Source: CAZQYC01 sp043746555 (GTDB lineage: Bacteria; Pseudomonadota; Gammaproteobacteria; Steroidobacterales; Steroidobacteraceae). Taken from it: a stretch of 5,254 nucleotides of DNA. Below the pieces are notes generated by a model that saw only the letters and a list, made by a program, of their open reading frames with translations, did not search any database and had not been told where the DNA came from. The stretch covers positions 1 to 5,254 of the forward strand of contig JAYTQU010000048.1 in NCBI GenBank assembly GCA_043746555.1. Direction: 5' to 3'. The position numbers and the translations under genes are program-made. Positions 1 to 5,254 of this stretch are shown one piece after another (the first letter of the stretch is position 1; the number at the start of each line of letters is the position of its first letter).

Positions 1-377
1 CGGAACGCATCGCGCGCTTTGGTAAACGCGAAGTGGCGCGCTTACTCAACAATCCTGGAATCGTGCGCAATCGGTTGAAAATCGCCGCGGCGATCGGCAA
101 TGCAAAGGCATTTCTGAAAGTGCAAAGCGAACAAGATTTCGCCAAATACATGTGGGGCTTTGTGGGCGGCAAACCGATCGATCACAAACTCAAGTCACAC
201 AAGACTATTCCGGCGACCAGTCCCGAATCGGACGCGCTGAGTAAGGACCTAAAAAAGCGCGGCTTCAAATTTGTCGGCAGCACGATCGTTTATGCACACA
301 TGCAAGCTACCGGAATGGTGAACGACCACCGAACGGATTGCTTTCGCTATCGAGCGTGTAAGCAGCCGGCAAAATAA
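1..377 (+). CDS. tag: DNA-3-methyladenine glycosylase I, C-terminal part (5' truncated by window edge)
   Basis: This enzyme removes 3-methyladenine from alkylated DNA as the first step of base excision repair in the cytoplasm. The reading frame is open from the left edge (first full codon at base 3) and gives 124 residues; E. coli Tag has about 187, so roughly the first third, with the catalytic-pocket residues, lies outside the window. Recognisable Tag segments, in order, are the IVRNRLKI helix, the WGFVGGKP stretch, and the run SDALSKDLKKRGFKFVGST, followed by YAHMQATGMVNDH. The H-x3-C pair (His codon 327-329, Cys codon 339-341) matches the C-terminal half of the structural zinc site of E. 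coli Tag (His175 and Cys179). The GTG at 33 is an internal Val, not a start. The gene ends with TAA only 3 bases before the convergent rlmJ stop, so the two transcripts probably overlap at their ends. Confidence 0.95.
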   Translation, partial: ERIARFGKREVARLLNNPGIVRNRLKIAAAIGNAKAFLKVQSEQDFAKYMWGFVGGKPIDHKLKSHKTIPATSPESDALSKDLKKRGFKFVGSTIVYAHMQATGMVNDHRTDCFRYRACKQPAK

Positions 378-380
378 ACG

Positions 381-1205
381 TCACTCACCCGCGATCCACT
401 CCACCTGCACACCGCCTGCACCGTCCGGCGAAAGTACGCGGTGCAAATCCGGCAGCAATTCGCGAAGTTGTTCGTCGAGTTGCCACGGCGGGTTTACCAT
501 TAACAATCCCGAACCGTTGAGCCCAAGCGGCGAGTCGCTCGGTTTAATATTGAATTCCGATATCAGCAGTTTCTTCAGACCGCTGTCGATTAACGTGCGG
601 CGCAATCGTCGGTCGGCGTTCCCCTGTTTGATCGGATACCACGCGCAGTAGATTCCGTTGGGCCAACGCGCATACGCGTTTCGCAACGCGTTCGCAAGAT
701 CGTCGAATTCAGTATCGTTTTCGTACGGCGGGTCGAGCAAGACCAGACCGCGATTTTCTTTGGGCGGCAAATGCGCTTTGAGCGCCGCGTAACCGTCGCC
801 TTCTTCCACCGATACACGCTTACGTCTACCGAGCGCACGCTGCAGTTCGTTCGCTTCTTGCGGATGACGCTCGACAAACACGGCGCGATCGTTTTCGCGT
901 AGCATCGCAGCGGTGAGCAGCGGTGAACCCAAATACGACTGCGCGGTCGAACCCACTGACGAGAGATAGCGTTGCAACAACGGAATCGAAGTGTCCGCCG
1001 CTCGCAGACGATCGATGCCTTGCCGCCATTCGCCGCTGCGTTGCGCTTCGTTCGACTGCAGGTCGTACTTACCCCGCCCTGCGTGCGTATCGAGAACGAA
1101 AAACGGCGCGGACTTTTTGAGCAAATGTTCGAGCAGGGTCAGCAATACGACATGCTTGTGCACATCGGCGAAATTTCCGGCATGAAAGGCGTGTCGATAG
1201 TTCAC
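381..1205 (-). CDS. rlmJ: 23S rRNA (adenine(2030)-N6)-methyltransferase RlmJ
   Basis: RlmJ transfers a methyl group from S-adenosylmethionine to N6 of A2030 in 23S rRNA. The product is 274 residues, against about 280 for the E. coli protein, and matches it end to end. It opens with NYRHAFHAGNFADVHKH (residues 2-18), the family signature. The nucleotide-binding motif LDTHAGRGKYDL is at 38-49, GSPLL at 93-97, an acidic VERHP at 111-115, DG at 137-138, and the catalytic DPPY of N6-adenine methyltransferases at 158-161. NPPW at 238-241 and a C-terminal VEWI also agree with the family. The start is a GTG; no in-frame ATG lies just upstream, and the N-terminus fits the E. coli protein at this point. 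No strong Shine-Dalgarno is visible. The start is 31 bases from the divergent start of the neighbouring gene, so its promoter probably lies inside that gene. The protein is complete, with no missing key residue. Confidence 0.97.
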   Translation of the reverse strand: MNYRHAFHAGNFADVHKHVVLLTLLEHLLKKSAPFFVLDTHAGRGKYDLQSNEAQRSGEWRQGIDRLRAADTSIPLLQRYLSSVGSTAQSYLGSPLLTAAMLRENDRAVFVERHPQEANELQRALGRRKRVSVEEGDGYAALKAHLPPKENRGLVLLDPPYENDTEFDDLANALRNAYARWPNGIYCAWYPIKQGNADRRLRRTLIDSGLKKLLISEFNIKPSDSPLGLNGSGLLMVNPPWQLDEQLRELLPDLHRVLSPDGAGGVQVEWIAGE

Positions 1206-1226
1206 GGACGTATTGGTGTGACCAAC

Positions 1227-1231
1227 AAGGG
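1227..1231 (+). promoter_or_regulatory. Ribosome binding site of the duplicated-domain protein gene
   Basis: AAGGG lies 5 bases before the ATG at 1237. It supports this start, which is also the one giving a normal signal peptide. Confidence 0.5.
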
Positions 1232-1233
1232 CG

Positions 1234-1261
1234 TTTATGAAAGCGAAAACATTTCAGGCAA
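1234..1261 (-). promoter_or_regulatory. Candidate sigma70-type promoter for rlmJ
   Basis: Read on the minus strand, TTGCCT (1261-1256) and CATAAA (1239-1234) are separated by 16 bases, each matching 4 of 6 consensus positions. Transcription would start about 25-30 bases before the rlmJ GTG. The -10 element overlaps the start codon of the divergent gene, so if real the promoter sits in that gene's signal-peptide coding sequence. This is consensus matching by eye only. Confidence 0.3.
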
Positions 1262-1884
1262 TTGTACTAGCGAATGTATTGGGCCTCGGCCTTTGCGGTG
1301 CTGCGGCTGGGCAGAACGACGCCGCGGCAACAGCGGTGACGGTGTTAGCCCGTAAGACACTAGCCAAGGAATTACATATCGAAGCTTCAACAATTGCTGT
1401 CGTATCCACCGACCCGCACACCTGGCCGGATAGCAGTTTGGGATGCGGAAAACCCGGCTCGCAATCCGTGCAGGTGCTGTCACCGGGATTCGCGATCATC
1501 GTCAAAGCGCGCAACGAAATTTATCGCATCCATGCAACCGAAAAATACGCGATCGTGTGCGCCGGCGCGACTCGATGGGGACGCCTCGATCACCGCGGTG
1601 GGCGCAACGTCGGACTGCCGCTGAAAAACCTCAACGCTAAGATCGACGAGGCCCGTCAGGACCTCGCGAAGAAACTCGGGATTTCCGCCGCCGACGTAGC
1701 AGTGCTCAACTTGGTTGACGCCGAGTGGCCCGACAGCACAATGGGCTGCCCGGCGAGCGGCGAACAAATTCGCAAGCAACCAACGAAGGGATATCGAATT
1801 CCACTAAGTTATCGCGGCCGCGTGTACGCGTATCACACCGATTTGAATCGCGTGCGCGCGTGTCCGCCGATTGAAACGCAATAA
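1237..1884 (+). CDS. Predicted exported protein with two tandem WPDS-x2-GC domains, function unknown
   Basis: I do not recognise a named family. The 215-residue product begins with a signal peptide (MKAKTF, hydrophobic to about residue 24) with likely signal peptidase I cleavage near AAAG-QN. Cys20 is preceded by Leu-Gly-Leu, a poor lipobox, so a lipoprotein is less likely. The mature part is an internal duplication: residues 34-111 align without a gap to 135-212, offset by 101, with about 24 of 78 positions identical by my count. Shared features are an LAK-x-L-x-I helix, WPDS-x2-GC (63-70 and 164-171), a G-[FY]-x-I strand, Y-x2-H (96-99 and 197-200) and a closing Cys (108 and 209). The Cys pairs have the same 38-residue spacing, which suggests one disulfide per domain outside the cytoplasm. 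A basic, Gly-rich linker (112-134) joins them. Similar WPDS..GC domains occur in other secreted bacterial proteins of unknown role. It converges on the S8 peptidase gene; an inhibitor or partner role would be speculation. Confidence 0.85.
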   Translation: MKAKTFQAIVLANVLGLGLCGAAAGQNDAAATAVTVLARKTLAKELHIEASTIAVVSTDPHTWPDSSLGCGKPGSQSVQVLSPGFAIIVKARNEIYRIHATEKYAIVCAGATRWGRLDHRGGRNVGLPLKNLNAKIDEARQDLAKKLGISAADVAVLNLVDAEWPDSTMGCPASGEQIRKQPTKGYRIPLSYRGRVYAYHTDLNRVRACPPIETQ

Positions 1885-1893
1885 AAATGCCGC

Positions 1894-1918
1894 GACGGCT
1901 CGCGCCGCTGCGGCCGTC
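1894..1918 (+). terminator. Hairpin just after the duplicated-domain gene, candidate terminator
   Basis: GACGGC (1894-1899) pairs with GCCGTC (1913-1918), and CGC (1901-1903) with GCG (1910-1912), giving a 9-bp GC-rich stem with a one-base bulge and a 6-base loop. It starts 9 bases after the TAA. The bases that follow, TTCGATT, are a poor U-run, so termination may be weak or factor-assisted. Read on the other strand, a TTTTTATT run follows after about six bases, so it might also stop transcripts from the peptidase gene. Confidence 0.45.
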
Positions 1919-1945
1919 TTCGATTGCAATTGAAACCCGGCTAAT

Positions 1946-1975
1946 TTGTCGCCGCATCTTTCGATGCGGCGACAA
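1946..1975 (-). terminator. Perfect 13-bp hairpin after the S8 peptidase gene, candidate terminator or RNA 3'-end stabiliser
   Basis: TTGTCGCCGCATC (1946-1958) is the exact reverse complement of 1963-1975, with a 4-base spacer (1959-1962). In the minus-strand transcript the loop is GAAA closed by a C-G pair, a very stable GNRA tetraloop. The stem begins 24 bases after the peptidase stop codon and 61 bases after the stop of the gene on the other strand. No proper U-tract follows on either strand (AATTAGCC on the minus side), so it is not a textbook intrinsic terminator; it could protect mRNA 3' ends or be a copy of a dispersed palindrome. Confidence 0.6.
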
Positions 1976-1999
1976 TCGACCAACCTATTGCCGACCAGC

Positions 2000-4954
2000 C
2001 TACTTCGAGAACGACAATCCGATCTGTCCGAACGCCGCGTTATTTTGGAACAACCACAGCGAGACACCCGATCCACCGCTCATTTTGACATCGATCTTGT
2101 CGTTCGGTCCGACCCCGAAGCTATTCATGTCTGGGACGATTTCTTTGCCCAGATCCACCGCGCCATGTTGCACGTCCTGGCTGCTATCGCTGCCGTTGAT
2201 CGCATGCAGGGTGTAAGTGAACTTCTCGGACAACAAACCGCCATAGCTCGCTAGCGTGAACGGCAGAATGGCGACACGGTCGTTATAGTCCCAACTACGC
2301 ACCTGCCAATCGATGAAGCCATCGCCCGTCTTGGTGTCGAATTGCGCGGTGACGTACGTGCCAGGCGCGGCGCTCGGCACCAAGTAAGACAAATCGATCG
2401 CCAACAATTCAACGTCGTCAACGCCATCGCCGTCGAGATCGACGAACACGTCGAAGATCAGACTTGAGATGTGATTGAAGATTCGCTCGGTGGCCACGCC
2501 AAGTTCGAGCACGTCGCCACCGTATGCCGCGGGATCGGCGCGGCGGAAACCCACGGCGGCAATCGAATTGCTGGTGCCATTGAGTTGTTCGCCGCCGAGT
2601 TTCGCCAAGGTAAACTCTTCGGCCCAACCCATCGACGGACCGAGGTTGCGCACCGTGATGTCATGCAAGCCGCGACTTGGTAATGCGAACACGCTCGACG
2701 CGGGATCGACAACCGCGAGATAACCGACACGCAGTTCGTCTTTGCCATCGCTGAACACGCACCAGCCGTCTACTTCCGTTTGACTGACGACGGCATCGTC
2801 GGCGATACCGGCGGCGACAGTGGCCTTCGGATCGAACTTGAGCGTGATGTGCGTTTCGGTGGTGTGCTTTCCACGCACGAATACGTTGGACGGACACGAT
2901 ACCTCCACGCCCGGCAATGTTCGGTTCGGCACGTGCGTTACCGTGTAGTGACGCCAAGCGTCGGTGAGTCCAGTGAGCTTCACGTCTTCGCTGCGGAAAA
3001 TCGGGAACAACGGATTCAATCTACCGAACGATACACCGCCCGGACTTGCATAGCTGGTCAATGCCGCCGCGCGATCGACGCGAATAACACCCGTGCCTTG
3101 GCGCGTGAGACGCGTGTCGTACGAGGCATTGGCATTCACTGTCGAGTTCTGCAGCAGCGCTTTAATCGCCGCTTGATTGAGTCCCGGATGTTCCTGCAAC
3201 AACAAAGCTGCCGAACCGGCAACATGCGGCGTCGCCATCGACGTGCCGGAGAAATTGGCCGAGCCGGTGCCCGTGCCCATGGCAGTCGAAACGATGGACT
3301 GGCCGGGAGCGGTCAGATCGGGTTTGAACGTGGACTGCGCGCCGGGTCCCAAGGACGAGAACGAGGCAATCTGATCGTCGCGCGTCGGATCCGCCGCGAG
3401 TTCAATAACCGCAGTAACACCGCTATTCGCGGCCATTGCGCTGCCGGCCGTAAACGATGTCATCACACCTGGAATGGTGACGCTGCTATCGAGCCCCATA
3501 ACGATTGGATCTTCGCCGGCACCCGTTGGTCCGCTGTTATAAACGATGATTGCTTTCGCGCCGGCGGCTTGGGCCGCATGATATTTCGTAACGAAGGTAC
3601 ACGAACCGCGAATCACGAGTGCAATGTTACCGGCGACTTGAGAGCTGTTCGTGAGTGCCGAGCAACCATTGGCGGGCAAGGTGGCGACTACGTTGCCGCT
3701 CACCGGGCCGACACTCGCTAACGTGACGGGGCCTGCGCCTTCCAACGATGGTTTCACACCGGCAATCGCCGCAGGCGTCGTGACGGTCAGTTTGGAATAC
3801 AGACGCCCGCCCGGCAAGCTCGCCGCGACTGCGATCGTTTCAGGCGATACCGCCGGTGAGCCGAGCACATAGGGAACCGATCCTTCGTTGCCGGCCGCCG
3901 CAACGACAACAATGCCGAGAGCCGCCGCATTCGACGATGAAATCGCCGACGGATCGTTCGGATCGCCGAACGAGGAGCCCAAGCTCATGTTGATCACGTC
4001 CAAGTGGTCGGACATGTCGCCGTCGCCGTTCGGATCCATCGCCCACTCGATACCTTGCGATACCAAGTTGGTGGAACCGCCCTTATCGCCGAATACCTTG
4101 ATCGCATAGAGATCGGCTTCGGGCGCCACGCCGGGACCGATGCTTCCCGGCACGCCGAAACCAGCTGCCGTGCCCGCGACATGCGAACCGTGCGCGGCAC
4201 CGTCCAAAGGGTCCGCATCCGGAACCGCTACCGACCCACTCACGCTGGCATCGTAAGTTGCGCCGGCAAAGTCGTAGCCACCTTTCACTTTAGCGGTTGG
4301 AAAACTGCCGGGTTCGATCACATCCGGATTGTTGGATGCGTAATCCGCGGGATTACCCGAACCTCCGAAATTCGCGTGCGTGTAATCGATGCCTGTATCG
4401 ATAATGCCGATCTTGACGCCCTTACCTTTGAAGCCGAGGGTGTTCCATACGTTGGTCGCTCCGATCCACGGTACACTTTGCGCATTGTCGGTGCGATAGG
4501 TGACAACTCGACCCACCGACCGAACGCCGGCCACCGCGCGCAATGCATTTATTTGCGAAGCCGGCATCATGACGCGCACGCCATTTGCGCCCACACGTTG
4601 ATGGCTCAATATTTTTGCCCCAAACGATTCAAGCGTAGAACGCATCGCTTCATGCTGTGCCGACACACGCGCCGCTTGCGCTTTTTGCGCCTCCGGCGAC
4701 GCCATCGCGTTGGTCTGTCGCAGACTGTCGATATTGAGTTCCGCTACCGAGGGCTGATCGAACCGCACGAACATTTCAACTTGCCCATCGCGCAAACTCA
4801 GCGGCGACAGATGTAGCGCAGTCGAGTTAAGCGTCGCGGGCCGCTGAATGGGCGTATTGGCCGCATGAACCAGCAGCGGCAGACTGGCGAGCGATGCAAT
4901 CGTCAATAGACGAATGCTCGCGTACGCGCGAAACATTTTCACTTCCGTCTTCAT
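2000..4954 (-). CDS. Secreted subtilisin-like (S8 family) serine peptidase with PA domain
   Basis: This is a secreted endopeptidase of 984 residues. The signal peptide runs to about residue 31 (LPLLVHA-ANT). An inhibitor-I9-type propeptide follows at about 57-152 and should be removed on maturation. The catalytic domain shows all expected residues: Asp186 in KIGIIDTGID, His255 in AAHGSHVAGT, oxyanion Asn356 in AAAGNEG and Ser572 in FSGTSMATPHVAG. A protease-associated (PA) domain is inserted at about 405-520, with Cys431 and Cys452 likely paired; this layout is like the Vpr/lactocepin branch. DPNGDGD (307-313) may bind calcium. After the catalytic domain come a beta-rich Fn3-like part (about 640-755, Cys687 and Cys732) and a C-terminal part (about 760-984) with a calcium-loop motif D-L-D-G-D-G at 839-844. 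There is no C-terminal membrane anchor or sorting motif. I chose the ATG at 4954: GGGGA precedes it by 5 bases. An ATG at 4936 (residue 7) is nearly as good, while the GTG at 5059 would put 35 unlikely residues before the signal peptide. Confidence 0.95.
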   Translation of the reverse strand: MKTEVKMFRAYASIRLLTIASLASLPLLVHAANTPIQRPATLNSTALHLSPLSLRDGQVEMFVRFDQPSVAELNIDSLRQTNAMASPEAQKAQAARVSAQHEAMRSTLESFGAKILSHQRVGANGVRVMMPASQINALRAVAGVRSVGRVVTYRTDNAQSVPWIGATNVWNTLGFKGKGVKIGIIDTGIDYTHANFGGSGNPADYASNNPDVIEPGSFPTAKVKGGYDFAGATYDASVSGSVAVPDADPLDGAAHGSHVAGTAAGFGVPGSIGPGVAPEADLYAIKVFGDKGGSTNLVSQGIEWAMDPNGDGDMSDHLDVINMSLGSSFGDPNDPSAISSSNAAALGIVVVAAAGNEGSVPYVLGSPAVSPETIAVAASLPGGRLYSKLTVTTPAAIAGVKPSLEGAGPVTLASVGPVSGNVVATLPANGCSALTNSSQVAGNIALVIRGSCTFVTKYHAAQAAGAKAIIVYNSGPTGAGEDPIVMGLDSSVTIPGVMTSFTAGSAMAANSGVTAVIELAADPTRDDQIASFSSLGPGAQSTFKPDLTAPGQSIVSTAMGTGTGSANFSGTSMATPHVAGSAALLLQEHPGLNQAAIKALLQNSTVNANASYDTRLTRQGTGVIRVDRAAALTSYASPGGVSFGRLNPLFPIFRSEDVKLTGLTDAWRHYTVTHVPNRTLPGVEVSCPSNVFVRGKHTTETHITLKFDPKATVAAGIADDAVVSQTEVDGWCVFSDGKDELRVGYLAVVDPASSVFALPSRGLHDITVRNLGPSMGWAEEFTLAKLGGEQLNGTSNSIAAVGFRRADPAAYGGDVLELGVATERIFNHISSLIFDVFVDLDGDGVDDVELLAIDLSYLVPSAAPGTYVTAQFDTKTGDGFIDWQVRSWDYNDRVAILPFTLASYGGLLSEKFTYTLHAINGSDSSQDVQHGAVDLGKEIVPDMNSFGVGPNDKIDVKMSGGSGVSLWLFQNNAAFGQIGLSFSK

Positions 4955-5143
4955 GATAATCCCCAGATTGTTTGTTGATTTGCTCAATAACGACGCAGCG
5001 CGAAAAGATCCGATGCTGCGCTGTTGGTGGCGCAAACTTACTCGCGTTTCTGGAGACACGCAATCGACTCGTTAACTGCATTTCCTGGCCCGAAAGTAGT
5101 GCGTAAGTCTCAACGTGACGAAGACAAATTTCGCGCAATACCC
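4955..5143. other. Intergenic region between hemF and the S8 peptidase gene
   Basis: The region separates two minus-strand genes. I see no stem followed by a U-run after the hemF stop and no convincing sigma70 promoter before the peptidase. An imperfect inverted repeat (CGCAGC at 4994-4999 with GCTGCG at 5015-5020) lies in what would be the peptidase leader. The frame upstream of the peptidase ATG stays open to a GTG at 5059, but its amino acids do not look like part of the protein. Confidence 0.5.
4960..4964 (-). promoter_or_regulatory. Ribosome binding site of the S8 peptidase gene
   Basis: GGGGA on the minus strand lies 5 bases before the ATG at 4954-4952. A second Shine-Dalgarno-like GGAAG (4946-4942) lies 5 bases before the alternative ATG at 4936-4934, so translation could begin at either site; both give the same signal peptide core. 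Confidence 0.45.
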
Positions 5144-5254
5144 TCATCGCAATTCATTTAGCCAATCTCTCGGTCGCAGGTAGTTTTTGTAAAGACTTTC
5201 TTCCGGTGAATTCGCTTCCGGCTGCCAGTTGTATTCGAAGCGCACCAGCGGCGG
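5144..5254 (-). CDS. hemF: Oxygen-dependent coproporphyrinogen-III oxidase, last 36 residues (5' truncated by window edge)
   Basis: HemF oxidatively decarboxylates coproporphyrinogen III to protoporphyrinogen IX in haem synthesis, using oxygen. Only the C-terminus is in the window; translating the minus strand from the right edge gives 36 codons and then TGA (5146-5144). The residues PPLVRFEYNW, then PE-x-NSPEESLY and YLRPRDWL, match the conserved HemF tail, usually PPLVRWEY..P..GSPE..LY..FL..RDW, where the family's Trp after Arg is Phe here. The stretch is short, so the call rests on this one motif, but the pattern is distinctive. It lies upstream of the S8 peptidase gene on the same strand, 189 bases away. 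Confidence 0.85.
   Translation of the reverse strand, partial: PPLVRFEYNWQPEANSPEESLYKNYLRPRDWLNELR

Noticed and set aside
1177..1201. Possible promoter for the duplicated-domain gene (GATAGT at 1196-1201 as -10)
   Set aside because: The -10 matches 4 of 6 positions, but the only -35 at proper spacing (TTTCCG) is very poor.
1246..1317. Lipoprotein reading of the duplicated-domain protein, with Cys20 as the lipidated residue
   Set aside because: The residues before Cys20 are Leu-Gly-Leu; a lipobox needs a small residue just before the Cys. A signal peptidase I site follows instead.
1887..2254. Plus-strand open frames across the hairpin region and the peptidase 3' end
   Set aside because: They run through both hairpins and then antisense to the peptidase; the products are low-complexity with no motif.
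2780..3721. Long + strand open frame (313 codons) antisense to the peptidase gene
   Set aside because: The translation is rich in Arg, Gly and His with no recognisable motif or signal, and it lies wholly within a well-supported subtilase domain on the other strand. It is a by-product of GC-biased codon use.
4004..4816. Second long + strand open frame (270 codons) antisense to the peptidase gene
   Set aside because: It has the same Arg/His-rich, motif-free composition and is opposite the propeptide and catalytic domain coding sequence.
4994..5023. Imperfect inverted repeat in the peptidase leader (CGCAGC/GCTGCG, 15-base loop)
   Set aside because: The stem is only six pairs with a long loop and no U-run. 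It fits neither a terminator nor a riboswitch I know, and could be chance at this GC content.
4827..5147. Minus-strand open frame spanning the intergenic region and the peptidase 5' end
   Set aside because: It overlaps the peptidase signal peptide in another frame, has no recognisable domain, and starts at the hemF 3' end with no good ribosome binding site.

Overview
The window looks like a stretch of chromosome from a gammaproteobacterium with moderately high GC, roughly 55% by eye. The evidence is RlmJ, which is mainly found in proteobacteria and above all gammaproteobacteria, plus a Tag-type alkylation-repair glycosylase and an aerobic (HemF) coproporphyrinogen oxidase. I cannot name the genus. 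There are no RNA genes, insertion sequences, CRISPR arrays or phage genes.

From left to right: (1) the 3' two thirds of tag on the + strand, cut by the window edge; (2) rlmJ on the - strand, meeting tag tail to tail with only 3 bases between their stop codons; (3) a 215-residue predicted exported protein on the + strand, unrecognised by name and built from two copies of one domain, starting only 31 bases from the divergent rlmJ start; (4) a 115-base convergent intergenic region with two hairpins, one a perfect 13-bp stem; (5) a large secreted subtilisin-family (S8) serine peptidase on the - strand, with signal peptide, I9 propeptide, catalytic domain with a PA insert, and a long C-terminal region; (6) a 189-base intergenic region; (7) the last 36 codons of hemF on the - strand, cut by the right edge.

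The genes do not form one pathway. Three are housekeeping genes (DNA repair, rRNA methylation, haem synthesis). Two encode envelope or exported proteins that converge on the hairpin region: the peptidase and the duplicated-domain protein. The peptidase is downstream of hemF on the same strand, and I see no clear terminator between them. A functional link between the peptidase and the duplicated-domain protein is possible but nothing in the sequence shows it. I found no strong sign of a new system; the duplicated-domain protein and the C-terminal part of the peptidase are the least explained parts.
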